NCBI RefSeq assembly: GCF_013155125.1
Contig: NZ_CP053564.1
Coordinates: 4,719,501-4,783,500 of the forward strand
From: Pseudonocardia broussonetiae
Lineage (GTDB): Bacteria > Actinomycetota > Actinomycetes > Mycobacteriales > Pseudonocardiaceae
Reading direction: 5' to 3'
DNA: 64,000 nt
Shown: piece by piece, positions 8,646-17,160 of the stretch
Layout of the letters: every line of letters begins with the position of its first letter
How positions within the stretch are numbered: the first letter of the stretch is position 1
Position numbers and translations under genes: made by a program
The notes under the pieces: model-generated
Seen by the model: only the letters and a program-made list of their open reading frames with translations
What the model was told of the DNA's origin: nothing
The model's database searches: none

Positions 8646-9748
8646 GCGAGCACGCCGTCGTAGAGCGTGCGCAGGCGCTGGGCCCAGCCGACGGCCTCGA
8701 ACTCGGCCAGGTAGCGGCGGCGGGCGGCGATGCCGAGGTGCTCGCGGCGGGTGGGATCGGCGGCCAGCGCGACGATCGCGTCGGCGATGGGGGCGGGCTG
8801 CAGCGGCACGAGCACACCCGTCTCGGGGCCGACGATCTCCGGGACCCCGCCGACGCGGGTGGCGACCGCGGGCACGCCGGCAGCCATCGCCCGCAGCAGT
8901 GTGGTGGGGAGGGCGCCCGACGCGCTGGTGTGCAGCACGAGATCGGCCGAGGCCAGCAGCGTCGCCGGGTCCTGGCCGCGGTGCACGAACCGGACGCGGT
9001 CGCGCAGGGAGTCGGTGGCCGCGACGCGCGACTCCAGCCACGGGCGCAGCGGCCCGTCGCCGGCGAGGGCGACCGTCAGCGGGGTGGCCGCAGGCACCAG
9101 CTCCACAGCGTCGAGCAGCAGCTCGTGGCCGGCGTCGCGGCGCATCGGAGCCGCCGAGAGCGCCAACGACCCGCCGGCGCCGACCTGCAGCGTCGTGCGG
9201 ATCCGCTCGCGCTCGGCCGGGTCGACCGGGCCGGGGTCGACGACGCCGTCGGGCAGCACCACGATGTCGCCGGTGGGGCCCGCGATGCCGCGGTACCACT
9301 CGCGCTGGGTCCGGGAGATCGCGATGGTGCGCGCCATGAACCGCTGCCGCGCGAGGATCCGGGCGGTGCGGCGGAGCCGGTCGAGGCGGTCCGCGGGCTC
9401 GTTCTCGATGCGGTGCAGGGTCGACACGGCCGGCACGCGCATCCGGATCGCCGCCGCGGCGCCCACCACGTCGGCCTGCGGCAGGTGGGTGTGCACGATC
9501 TGCGCGCCGCGCTCCCGCAGCGCCCGCGCCACCCGCCCCGCCGCCCGGGGGTCGTAGGGCGCGAGTCCCAGCTCCGCCACCGGGACCCCGAGCCGCCGCA
9601 ACGCGCTCACCTGCGTGGTGTCCGAGGTCGTGGCCAGCGCGACGACCATCAGCTCGAGCCCGGCCTGGGGCGCCGCGGCGGCCAGGTCCACGAGGCCCGT
9701 CTCCGGACCTCCGGGGTGCAGGGTGGGGACGAGGTGCGCGACCTTCAC
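8642..9748 (-). CDS. Glycosyltransferase family 4
   Basis: A 368-residue GT-B fold retaining glycosyltransferase. The N-terminal HLVPTLHPGGPETGLVDL segment (about 5-22) is the usual acceptor-side loop. The C-terminal half has the nucleotide-sugar motif, with ALPTTLLRAMAAGVPAVAT (about 278-296) followed by VGGVPEIV. No membrane segment or signal is visible. It is the first gene of the minus-strand block and couples by a 4-nt overlap to the Eis-like gene. Donor and acceptor cannot be told; the lack of other cell-wall or polysaccharide genes nearby leaves the role open. Confidence 0.88.
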   Translation of the reverse strand: MKVAHLVPTLHPGGPETGLVDLAAAAPQAGLELMVVALATTSDTTQVSALRRLGVPVAELGLAPYDPRAAGRVARALRERGAQIVHTHLPQADVVGAAAAIRMRVPAVSTLHRIENEPADRLDRLRRTARILARQRFMARTIAISRTQREWYRGIAGPTGDIVVLPDGVVDPGPVDPAERERIRTTLQVGAGGSLALSAAPMRRDAGHELLLDAVELVPAATPLTVALAGDGPLRPWLESRVAATDSLRDRVRFVHRGQDPATLLASADLVLHTSASGALPTTLLRAMAAGVPAVATRVGGVPEIVGPETGVLVPLQPAPIADAIVALAADPTRREHLGIAARRRYLAEFEAVGWAQRLRTLYDGVLA

Positions 9749-9948
9749 GGGCTCTCCGGGGTGTCCGGCGGCGCCCCACGGGGGCGATGACGGGCGCCGA
9801 CCCTACCCGGCTGATCACCCGACGGCGCCGCCCCGCTCGTGCTCCGTCACCGTCCGCTGTCCGCCCGCCGCCGCTGCTGCATCACGGCCCGCGGACCCCG
9901 CACGGTCGGCTGGGTGGCCGTCGTCGTGCCGGTGTCGGGAGCGCCGCG

Positions 9949-9964
9949 GCGTTCCGCGGAACGC
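9949..9964. repeat. 16-bp palindrome copy, intergenic
   Basis: A perfect copy of GCGTTCCGCGGAACGC in the 276-nt gap (9749-10024) between the start of the GT4 gene and the stop of the HNH gene. No gene is visible in that gap. It is one of 18 copies in the window. Confidence 0.95.
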
Positions 9965-10024
9965 GGCCCGTCCTGTTCCCGCCGCCCGGTCGCGGCCGAG
10001 CCGGCTGCCCGCGGCCGCCGCACC

Positions 10025-11722
10025 TCATGCCACGTCCCGATCGTCGCTGCGCCGGTCGTATTCGGGCCGGTCGTCACCTCGTCGATCACCGCCGCCGTCC
10101 TCGTCGTCCTCGTCGTCCCCGTACCCGTCGCCCGTGCCTGCGGCGCCGACGCCGGCTCCGGCGCCGGGGAGCAGCAGCTGCAGCACGGCGTCGCGGTCGA
10201 GCCGCTCGCCTCCCCACGACGGCGTGAGGCCTCTCGGATCGATCCGGAGCTCGGCGCGGGTCTGCATCTCGATGAGGCTCTCGACGTTGCCCACCAGCGG
10301 CTCGCCTGCGGCGGGGACGGGGGTGCCGTCGGGCCTCAGCGACTCCCAGGCCTCCCCGGACCAGCGGATGCCGAAGCCGCGCTCGTGGACGAGCGTGTGG
10401 TGGAACCCGCAGAGCAGGACGAGGTTGTCGAGGTCGGTGCGGCCCGCCCGCAGCCAGTGCACGACGTGATGGGCGTGCAGGTGCCGGTCCTGGGCGCAGC
10501 CGGCGAAGCGGCACCGCCCCCCGTCGCGCACCGTGAGCGCGGCGATCTGCGCCGGGGAGGCCAGGCGGCGCCGGCGGCCCAGGTAGAGGCGGTTGTGGCG
10601 GGTGTCGCGCAGCAGCACCTGGGCCCGGGCGTCGCAGGCCAGCCGCTCCGCCGTCGCCGCGGCGATCTCCGGTCCGCCCACGATGGCAGCGGTGCCGTCG
10701 GCGACGTCGATGTGCACGACCACGTCAGCGCGCCCGCGCAGGACGGCGGATCGGGCGGACGACCGGTCCGTTCCGGCACCGGACTCGGCGTCCGCGTGCA
10801 GCGCCGGGGTCGTGACCAGCGACAGGAGCGCGTCGGCGCGGCGGGCGGCGAGCCGGTCGACGGCCCTGCCGGGGTACTCCGACTCGGCCCGCTCCCGCCA
10901 ACCCGGCGGCGAGGGCGGCACGGGGTGGCGCACCGGCGCCGGCGCGGGCCCGGCGGCCGCGTCGATCGCGGCGATCAGGGCGGCCCCCTCGGCCGGGGCG
11001 AGCCGCACGGACACGACCAGCGAGCCGTCGTCGGCCCACCGCCAGGCCAGCGAGCGCCGCTCCGCCTGCCTCGCCGGGTCGGCCTGCTGCCGCCTGGTGG
11101 CCCGGACGACGGTCTCCACGTGGCTGGCGGTGCCGGCGAGGGCGAGCGCGAGGAGGGTCCGCTCGGCGTCGGGTGCGGTCGCCGGAGGCGGTCCGGTCGG
11201 TGGAGTGACCGCGTGGGCGGCAGGGATGAGGGGGTCCGAAGGATCGGCGCCGGCATCGGCGACAGCGGTGCCGTTCCCCGGCGAATAGCTCTGCCCAGTG
11301 CCGGAAGGCGCAGACCGGTGATCGGGGGCGGGACCGGCATCCGCATCCGGTGGAGCCGCTTCGGGCGGAGGGCCGGGCGGCGGCACCGTGACGCGCGTGA
11401 TCGCCCGCACCTTGGAGTAGGAGAGCCGGCCTGCCGCGAACGCCTCGGCCACCAGCGGCAGCCGGCGCAGGGCGTGGGCGACCCGGACGTGCTCGTGCGC
11501 GGTGCGCAGGCTCATCCCGATCCGCCAGCTCAACCAGTGCGCACACGATTTCAGGCCCGGGCCCGCCCAGCCGGCGCGGTCGTCGAACTCGGCCAGCAGC
11601 GTCAGGAACCGTGACTGCGCCGCGGCCAGGCGCCCCGCGAGGCCGAGCAGTTCCTGTTCGAGCTGAGGAAGGGACAGCGCCGGAGCGGGGGCGACGGGCG
11701 GGGTCAGGACGGACGAGGTCAT
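10025..11722 (-). CDS. DUF222/HNH endonuclease domain protein (13E12 repeat family type)
   Basis: A 565-residue protein starting MTSSVLTPP at the ATG 11722. The N-terminal 300-odd residues match the helical DUF222 region typical of actinobacterial 13E12 proteins. The C-terminal third contains an HNH nuclease core with CRFAGC, then HAHHVVHW, then LVLLCGFHHTLVHE, giving the Cys/His set for metal binding and catalysis. The middle has a Pro/Gly/Asp-rich disordered insertion. A LexA-type box lies 22 nt upstream, so it is probably DNA-damage inducible, as reported for mycobacterial 13E12 members. Its in vivo substrate is unknown. An in-frame extension upstream to 11845 would read through the LexA box and is unlikely. 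Confidence 0.85.
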   Translation of the reverse strand: MTSSVLTPPVAPAPALSLPQLEQELLGLAGRLAAAQSRFLTLLAEFDDRAGWAGPGLKSCAHWLSWRIGMSLRTAHEHVRVAHALRRLPLVAEAFAAGRLSYSKVRAITRVTVPPPGPPPEAAPPDADAGPAPDHRSAPSGTGQSYSPGNGTAVADAGADPSDPLIPAAHAVTPPTGPPPATAPDAERTLLALALAGTASHVETVVRATRRQQADPARQAERRSLAWRWADDGSLVVSVRLAPAEGAALIAAIDAAAGPAPAPVRHPVPPSPPGWRERAESEYPGRAVDRLAARRADALLSLVTTPALHADAESGAGTDRSSARSAVLRGRADVVVHIDVADGTAAIVGGPEIAAATAERLACDARAQVLLRDTRHNRLYLGRRRRLASPAQIAALTVRDGGRCRFAGCAQDRHLHAHHVVHWLRAGRTDLDNLVLLCGFHHTLVHERGFGIRWSGEAWESLRPDGTPVPAAGEPLVGNVESLIEMQTRAELRIDPRGLTPSWGGERLDRDAVLQLLLPGAGAGVGAAGTGDGYGDDEDDEDGGGDRRGDDRPEYDRRSDDRDVA

Positions 11723-11743
11723 GGGGGTCCTCCACAGGCGAGT

Positions 11744-11759
11744 TCGAACAGATGTTCGT
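11744..11759. promoter_or_regulatory. LexA/SOS box upstream of the HNH gene
   Basis: TCGAACAGATGTTCGT matches the mycobacterial-type LexA operator TCGAAC-N4-GTTCGA at 11 of 12 fixed positions. It lies 22 nt before the ATG at 11722, where binding would block transcription of the HNH gene. Confidence 0.75.
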
Positions 11760-11818
11760 ACAGTGGCACGACCCACCGACAGTTCCGCCGCTCCGGCCGC
11801 CACCGGTTGGGTTCCGTC

Positions 11819-11834
11819 GCGTTCCGCGGAACGC
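11819..11834. repeat. 16-bp palindrome copy, intergenic
   Basis: A perfect GCGTTCCGCGGAACGC between the HNH and plsB genes, 77 nt (start to start) from the next copy. The spacing is not a multiple of 33, unlike the arrays. Confidence 0.95.
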
Positions 11835-11895
11835 GGTGCCGGCACGCTCGCGGGCCCCGCGCCGGCACCCGCGCCGACCGCGTCATCAGCCGGAA

Positions 11896-11911
11896 GCGTT
11901 CCGCGGAACGC
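11896..11911. repeat. 16-bp palindrome copy, intergenic
   Basis: A perfect GCGTTCCGCGGAACGC, 121 nt upstream of the plsB start codon. Confidence 0.95.
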
Positions 11912-12032
11912 GCACCGTGATCACCGACGGGTGACCGCCGTCACCGGATGAGACAGGATGGTGTGGATCGCCGGGAGCAGGCAGCCATCTGCGCGGGTAG
12001 CGGTCGGTAGAGGCAGGACGGAAGGAGCGCGG

Positions 12033-14336
12033 ATGGGTATCGCGACGGAGGCCGGGCCGACGCAGGGGACGGTCGGTGCGGCGGAGGGCTCCGGCGCGTC
12101 GACGATCCTGCTGGTGGAGGCGACGAGCGAGGTCGAGCGGACGCTGATCGCGCAGTGGGCGCGGGAGAGCGGCCTCGAGCCGGCGCAGGTGCTGCCGCTG
12201 CACGCCCCGGCGCTGACGCGCCCGCTGGCCGAGGCCGACGGCGCCACGGTCGTGACCGCCGCCCGGGTGGCCTGGCTGCCGCGCGAGCGCAACGGCGTGC
12301 GCCGCGTCCGCTGGGCGGACCTCGCCTCGTTCACCGACCCCCGTCGCCCGCCCTCGCGGCTGCACGCCCGCATCGCCCGCCGCGAGCCCGACCGGGCGCC
12401 CGTCGTCGTCGCCGAGCCCGCCACCGTCGCCGACCTACGGACTCGCCACGGCGGCGCCGGCTCCGGCGACGGTGACCTGGGCCGGTTCGTCGCGGGACAG
12501 GCCACGCTCGCGCTCGAACGCGCCGAACGCGCCCTGGTCGGCGACCGCTACAAGGTGCCCAAGCACATCGTCGAGATGATCGAGGACACCGCGGCGTTCC
12601 GCGAGGAGGTCCGCGCGCTGGCCGAGCGCCTCGAGCTGCCCGAGGCCGAGGTGGCGGCGAAGGCGCGCACCGACCTGGAGGGCCTCGTCGCGTCGATGAG
12701 CCCGATGGCCGTCGACCTGCTCACCGGCGCCCTGCGACCGCTGCACGCCCGGGCGTGGGACGTGCAGGTCGACACGGCGGGCCTGGAGCGGCTGCGCGAG
12801 CTCAACCGCCACGACGCCCTGGTGTTCCTGCCCAGCCACCGCTCCTACGCCGACCCGCTGCTGCTCGCCGACGTCCTCGCCGAGCACGACTTCCCGCGCA
12901 ACCACGTGCTGGGCGGGGAGAACCTGCGCTTCTGGCCGGTGGGGCCGGTCGCCAAGCGCGCGGGGGTCGTGTTCATCCGCCGCAGCTTCGGCGACGACGA
13001 GATCTACAAGCTCGCGGTGCGCGAGTACTTCGGGTTCCTGCTCTCCAAGCGGTTCAACCTGGAGTGGTACATGGAGGGCGGCCGCTCGCGCACGGGCAAG
13101 CTGCGCTCGCCGAAGTTCGGACTGCTGGCCAACGTCGCGGAGGCCGTCGAGCGCGACCGCGTGTCCGACGTCCACCTCGTCCCCGTCTCGATCACCTACG
13201 ACCAGCTCCGCGAGGTCGCCGCGATGGCGGCCGAGCAGGCCGGCGCGGCGAAGAAGGGCGAGGGGCTCGCCTGGCTCGCGCGCTACGCGAAGGCCCAGCT
13301 CAGCCAGATCGGCACCGCGCAGGTGCGGTTCGCCGAGCCGATCTCGCTGCGCGCCGCCCTCGCGAGCAGCCCGGACCGGCGGCTGGCCCTGCAGAAGGCG
13401 GCGTTCGAGGTGGCCGTCGGGATCAACCGGGTCACCCCGATCACGGCGACGGCGCTGGTCACGCTCGCGCTGCTCGGCGTCCGCGACCGCGCCCTGACCC
13501 TCGGCCAGGTGCGCAGCGTGCTCGCCCCCGTCCGCGACTACGTCCTGGAGCGCGGCCTGCCGCACGGGGAGGTCCGGCCGGGCGGTGACCGGCCCGGCGG
13601 TGACCGTCTCGACACCGACGCCGGCGTCCGGGGCGTGCTCGCCGCGCTGGCCGCGTCCAACGTGGTGACGACGTACGCGGGCGGCGAGGAGCCGGTCTAC
13701 GCCATCGAGCGCGGGCAGCACCTCGTCGCCGCGTTCTACCGCAACAGCGCCATCCACCACTTCGTCGACCGCGCGCTGGCCGAGCTCGTGCTGCTCAGCC
13801 CGCCCGACGAGCGCTGGGAGGAGGCGTTCGCGCTGCGCGACCTGCTGAAGTTCGAGTTCTTCTTCCCCGACCGCGACACCTACCGCGCCCGACTCACCGC
13901 CGAGCTCGAGCGCCTCGACCCGGGCTGGGAGACCGCCGAGGACGGGCGCGCGGTCCTGGCTCGCGCACCGTTCCTGATGGCGCACCGGGTGCTCCGCTCG
14001 TTCGTCGACGCCCAGCTCGTCGTGGCCGAACGGCTCGCCGCGCGCGTTCCGCGGAACGCGATCGTCGAGAAGGAGTTCCTCGACGAGTGCGGCGGCGTCG
14101 GGCAGCAGATGCTGCTGCAGGGCCGTCTGCACGGGCCCGAGTCGCTCTCGCGCGAGCTGTTCGCGAGCGCCCTGCGCCTGGCCGGCAACCTCGACCTCCT
14201 CGACCCGGGTCGCGAGGAGCTGGCCCTGCGCCGTGCTGACCTGGCGAGCAGACTGCGCGCCGTGGTGGGACGCGTGATCACGATCGACGAGCTGGACGCG
14301 GCGTCGCGGCAGGAGGTCGTCGGTGTCGCACCCTGA
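12033..14336 (+). CDS. plsB: Glycerol-3-phosphate 1-O-acyltransferase
   Basis: Transfers an acyl chain to sn-1 of glycerol-3-phosphate, the first step of phospholipid and triacylglycerol synthesis, at the membrane face. It has 767 residues, the size of mycobacterial PlsB2. Acyltransferase block I is LPSHRSYADPLLL with the H-x4-D pair His269/Asp274, and GGRSRTGK near residue 350 corresponds to block III. The ATG at 12033 is chosen because GAAGGAG lies 5 nt upstream. The gene overlaps the next one by 14 nt, so both are coupled. Residues about 671-676 (ARVPRNA region) are encoded by an in-frame palindrome copy. Confidence 0.9.
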   Translation: MGIATEAGPTQGTVGAAEGSGASTILLVEATSEVERTLIAQWARESGLEPAQVLPLHAPALTRPLAEADGATVVTAARVAWLPRERNGVRRVRWADLASFTDPRRPPSRLHARIARREPDRAPVVVAEPATVADLRTRHGGAGSGDGDLGRFVAGQATLALERAERALVGDRYKVPKHIVEMIEDTAAFREEVRALAERLELPEAEVAAKARTDLEGLVASMSPMAVDLLTGALRPLHARAWDVQVDTAGLERLRELNRHDALVFLPSHRSYADPLLLADVLAEHDFPRNHVLGGENLRFWPVGPVAKRAGVVFIRRSFGDDEIYKLAVREYFGFLLSKRFNLEWYMEGGRSRTGKLRSPKFGLLANVAEAVERDRVSDVHLVPVSITYDQLREVAAMAAEQAGAAKKGEGLAWLARYAKAQLSQIGTAQVRFAEPISLRAALASSPDRRLALQKAAFEVAVGINRVTPITATALVTLALLGVRDRALTLGQVRSVLAPVRDYVLERGLPHGEVRPGGDRPGGDRLDTDAGVRGVLAALAASNVVTTYAGGEEPVYAIERGQHLVAAFYRNSAIHHFVDRALAELVLLSPPDERWEEAFALRDLLKFEFFFPDRDTYRARLTAELERLDPGWETAEDGRAVLARAPFLMAHRVLRSFVDAQLVVAERLAARVPRNAIVEKEFLDECGGVGQQMLLQGRLHGPESLSRELFASALRLAGNLDLLDPGREELALRRADLASRLRAVVGRVITIDELDAASRQEVVGVAP
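14044..14059. repeat. 16-bp palindrome copy inside plsB
   Basis: A perfect GCGTTCCGCGGAACGC read in frame as part of R-V-P-R-N-A. It lies in the C-terminal helical region of PlsB, away from the catalytic motifs. Confidence 0.95.
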
Positions 14337-17157
14337 CCGCGCGGCCTGGACCGAGGCCGACCTGATCGCCGACGTCGACGACGGGCCGCAGGGCCCCGAG
14401 ATCGGCGCCTTCTTCGACTTCGACGGCACCCTGATCGACGGCTTCTCCCTCGGCGCCTTCGCGCGGCACCACGTCCGCTCCGGCCACGTCGTGCCGGTCG
14501 ACCTGGGCCGGATGCTGCTCATCGGCATGCGCGGGCTCACGACCGAGGAGGACTTCGAGCGGTTCTTCGTCCTCGGCATGCGCGCCTGGGCGGGGCGCAG
14601 CGAGGACGAGCTGACGGAGCTGGGGGAGCGGCTGTGGCGCCAGGGCGTCGCCGGCTCGCTCTACCCGGAGGCCTGGCGCCTGGTCGCCGCGCACCGCCGC
14701 GCCGGGCACACCGTCGTGCTCGCCTCCAGCGCCACCCGCTTCCAGGTGGAGCCGGCGGCGCGGGCGATGGGCGTGGAGCACGTGCTGGTCACGCCGGTCG
14801 AGTTCGCCGACGGGCTGTGCACCGGACGGCCGGGCGGGCCGCCGCTGTGGCGGGCCGGGAAGGCCGCCGCGGTGCGCGAGTTCGCGCCGTCGCACGGCGT
14901 CGACCTCGGCCGCAGCTACGCCTACTCCAACGGCGACGAGGACGTGCCGTTCCTGCGCACCGTCGGGCGCCCCCGCGCCCTCAACCCCGGCGACGCCCTG
15001 GCCCGCGAGGCCGCGGAGCAGGGCTGGCCGGTCGCGCGGTTCCGCTCGCGCGGGCGGGGCGGGCCGCGGGAGATGGCCCGCGCGCTCGGGGCGGTCGGCG
15101 GCACGCTCGGCGGGTTCGGCGCCGGCCTGGCGCTCGGCGCGGTCAACCAGCTCCTGGGCCAGGGCAGCCGCCGCGACGCCGTCGACCTCGGCCTCGGCCT
15201 GGCCGGCGACCTCGGCACCGCGCTGGCCGGGGTCTCCCTCGACGTGCGCGGCGCCGAGCACCTCGTCTCGCACCGCCCCGCGGTGTTCCTGTTCAACCAC
15301 CAGAGCCAGCTCGACGTCATCGTGCTCGCGAAGCTGCTGCGCGGCGGGTTCACCGCGGTCGCCAAGAAGGAGGCGGCGAGCATCCCCGGGTTCGGCGCGG
15401 CGTTCCGGCTGGCCGACGTCGCGTTCGTCGACCGCGGCAACACCACCGCCGCGAAAGCCGCGCTCGAACCGGCCGTTGAGCGGCTGCGCGAGGGGATCTC
15501 CCTGGTCATCGCGCCGGAGGGCACGCGCAGCGTCACCCCGGCGCTCGGCCCGTTCAAGAAGGGCGCCTTCCACGTCGCGATGCAGGCCGGCGTGCCGATC
15601 GTGCCGGTCGTGATCCACAACGCCGGCGAGCTGATGTGGCGCGGCGCGTCGACGATCCGCGAGGGCACGGTGCAGGTCACCGTGCTGCCGCCCGTCGACA
15701 CCGCGGACTGGCGCACCGACGAGCTCGACGCCCGCGTCGCCGAGGTCCGCGACGCCTACCTCGCCGCGCTCGACCAGCGAGAGGTCGGCGCGCCCCGCGG
15801 CAGCGTCGAGGTGACGACCGGACCGACGGGGCCGGTGCACGTGCCGCTGGAGTGGGGCACGACCGCGGAGATGGACGCCGACGCGGCCGCGGTCTGGCGC
15901 ACCGGCTCCGCCCGCTCGACGCTCACCCTGCTGGAGCTGCTCGACCCCGCGCCCGACCCCGAGCGGCTCGCCGCCGCGCATGAGTGGGCGTCCCGGATGG
16001 TGCCGCGGATGCGCCAGATCGTCGCCGAGCCCGCGCTCGGGGCCGGGGCGCCGGTGTGGGCCGGTGTCGAGGACGTCGACCTGGAGCACCACGTCACGCG
16101 CGTGACCCTGCCCGCCCCCGGCTCGCACCGCCAGCTCCTCGACGCCGTCGCGCAGTTCGCCGCCGCCCCGCTCGACCGCAGCCGTCCGCTGTGGGCCGCG
16201 CTGCTGGTGGAGGGCCTGCAGGACGGCTCGGCCGGGTACGCGGTGAAGATCCACCACAGCGTCACCGACGGCGTCGGCGCCGTCCGGCTGATGGGCATGC
16301 TGCACAGCCGCACCGCCGAGCACGACCCGGAGCGCCCCGAGCCGCCGGTGCCGCCCGTGCTCGCCGCGCCGTCGGCGGTGGGGGCGCTGGCGCGGCTCGG
16401 CGCGGGGGTCGTGACGCACCCGGTCGGCACCGTCACCGGCCTCGTCCGCTCCGCCGCCCGCGTCCTGGCGCCGCCCGCCGACTCCGCGGGTCGGCGCGCG
16501 CCGCTGCTGGCCGGGCGGGGCGGGATCCGTCGCGTCGAGGTGCTGGAGGTGCCGCTCGCCGATCTGCGCGCCGGTGCCGCCGCCGCGGGCGGGTCGCCGA
16601 CCGACGGGTTCCTCGCCGCCGTGCTCGGCGCGCTGCGCGAGTACCACCGGCACTGCGGGGTGGACGTGGACGGGGGCGGCGTCGACGGCATCGACGGCAT
16701 CGACGGGGACCCCCTGGAGGACGGCGGGACCACCGTCTCCCTGGGCCTGCCCGTCGGGCTCGGCGCGCAGGACGGCGCGGGCGGGCGGCTCGCCGGGGCC
16801 GTGGTGCGCGCGCCGCTCACCGTCGCCGACCCGGCCGACCGCGTCCGAGCGGTGCGCGAGCTGGTGCTCTCGACCGGGCCGTCCGGGCCGCTCGGGGCCG
16901 GCGCCGACGTGCAGGTGGCGTCGGTGCCCGGGATCGGGCACCCGGTGTGGTTCGCGGGCTCCCGCATCACGCGGCTCTACCCGCTCGGCCCGCTGGCCGG
17001 GTGCGCCGCGACGGTGACGATGGTGGCCCACGACGGCACTGCGTGCGTCGGGATCGTGCTCGACGACGCGGCCGTCACGGAGCCGGACGTGTTCGTCGAG
17101 GGTGTGCGGGCCGGGCTGGCCGAGGTGGTCGCCCTGGGTCGGGACGTCCCGGAGTAG
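14323..17157 (+). CDS. Three-domain fusion: HAD-IB phosphatase / PlsC acyltransferase / wax-ester synthase-DGAT-like
   Basis: A 944-residue lipid-synthesis protein. Domain 1 (about 25-250) is a HAD-IB hydrolase with FDFDGTLID near residue 32. Domain 2 (about 295-490) is a 1-acylglycerol-3-phosphate acyltransferase with NHQSQLD (His326, Asp331) and APEGTRS near 397. Domain 3 (about 500-944) resembles WS/DGAT enzymes, with the catalytic HHSVTDG near 644-650. HAD-PlsC fusions are known in mycobacteria (Rv2483c); there the WS/DGAT (Rv2484c) and PlsB2 (Rv2482c) are separate neighbours. The GTG at 14323 follows AGGAGG and overlaps plsB by 14 nt. A role from lysophosphatidate through triacylglycerol or wax ester is inferred. 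Confidence 0.88.
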   Translation: MSHPDRAAWTEADLIADVDDGPQGPEIGAFFDFDGTLIDGFSLGAFARHHVRSGHVVPVDLGRMLLIGMRGLTTEEDFERFFVLGMRAWAGRSEDELTELGERLWRQGVAGSLYPEAWRLVAAHRRAGHTVVLASSATRFQVEPAARAMGVEHVLVTPVEFADGLCTGRPGGPPLWRAGKAAAVREFAPSHGVDLGRSYAYSNGDEDVPFLRTVGRPRALNPGDALAREAAEQGWPVARFRSRGRGGPREMARALGAVGGTLGGFGAGLALGAVNQLLGQGSRRDAVDLGLGLAGDLGTALAGVSLDVRGAEHLVSHRPAVFLFNHQSQLDVIVLAKLLRGGFTAVAKKEAASIPGFGAAFRLADVAFVDRGNTTAAKAALEPAVERLREGISLVIAPEGTRSVTPALGPFKKGAFHVAMQAGVPIVPVVIHNAGELMWRGASTIREGTVQVTVLPPVDTADWRTDELDARVAEVRDAYLAALDQREVGAPRGSVEVTTGPTGPVHVPLEWGTTAEMDADAAAVWRTGSARSTLTLLELLDPAPDPERLAAAHEWASRMVPRMRQIVAEPALGAGAPVWAGVEDVDLEHHVTRVTLPAPGSHRQLLDAVAQFAAAPLDRSRPLWAALLVEGLQDGSAGYAVKIHHSVTDGVGAVRLMGMLHSRTAEHDPERPEPPVPPVLAAPSAVGALARLGAGVVTHPVGTVTGLVRSAARVLAPPADSAGRRAPLLAGRGGIRRVEVLEVPLADLRAGAAAAGGSPTDGFLAAVLGALREYHRHCGVDVDGGGVDGIDGIDGDPLEDGGTTVSLGLPVGLGAQDGAGGRLAGAVVRAPLTVADPADRVRAVRELVLSTGPSGPLGAGADVQVASVPGIGHPVWFAGSRITRLYPLGPLAGCAATVTMVAHDGTACVGIVLDDAAVTEPDVFVEGVRAGLAEVVALGRDVPE

Positions 17158-17160
17158 GGC

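Larger units (their letters stand above)
11723..12032. other. 310-nt divergent intergenic region (HNH / plsB)
   Basis: No gene is supported here. It holds the LexA box (11744-11759) and two perfect copies of the 16-bp palindrome. The last 15 nt carry the ribosome-binding site GAAGGAG used by the plsB gene. Short frames exist but cross these sites and show no family signal. Confidence 0.7.

Noticed and set aside
12594..12605. Half copy GCGTTCCGCG in plsB
   Set aside because: The second half reads AGGAGG, so the dyad is absent; a chance match in GC-rich coding DNA is enough.
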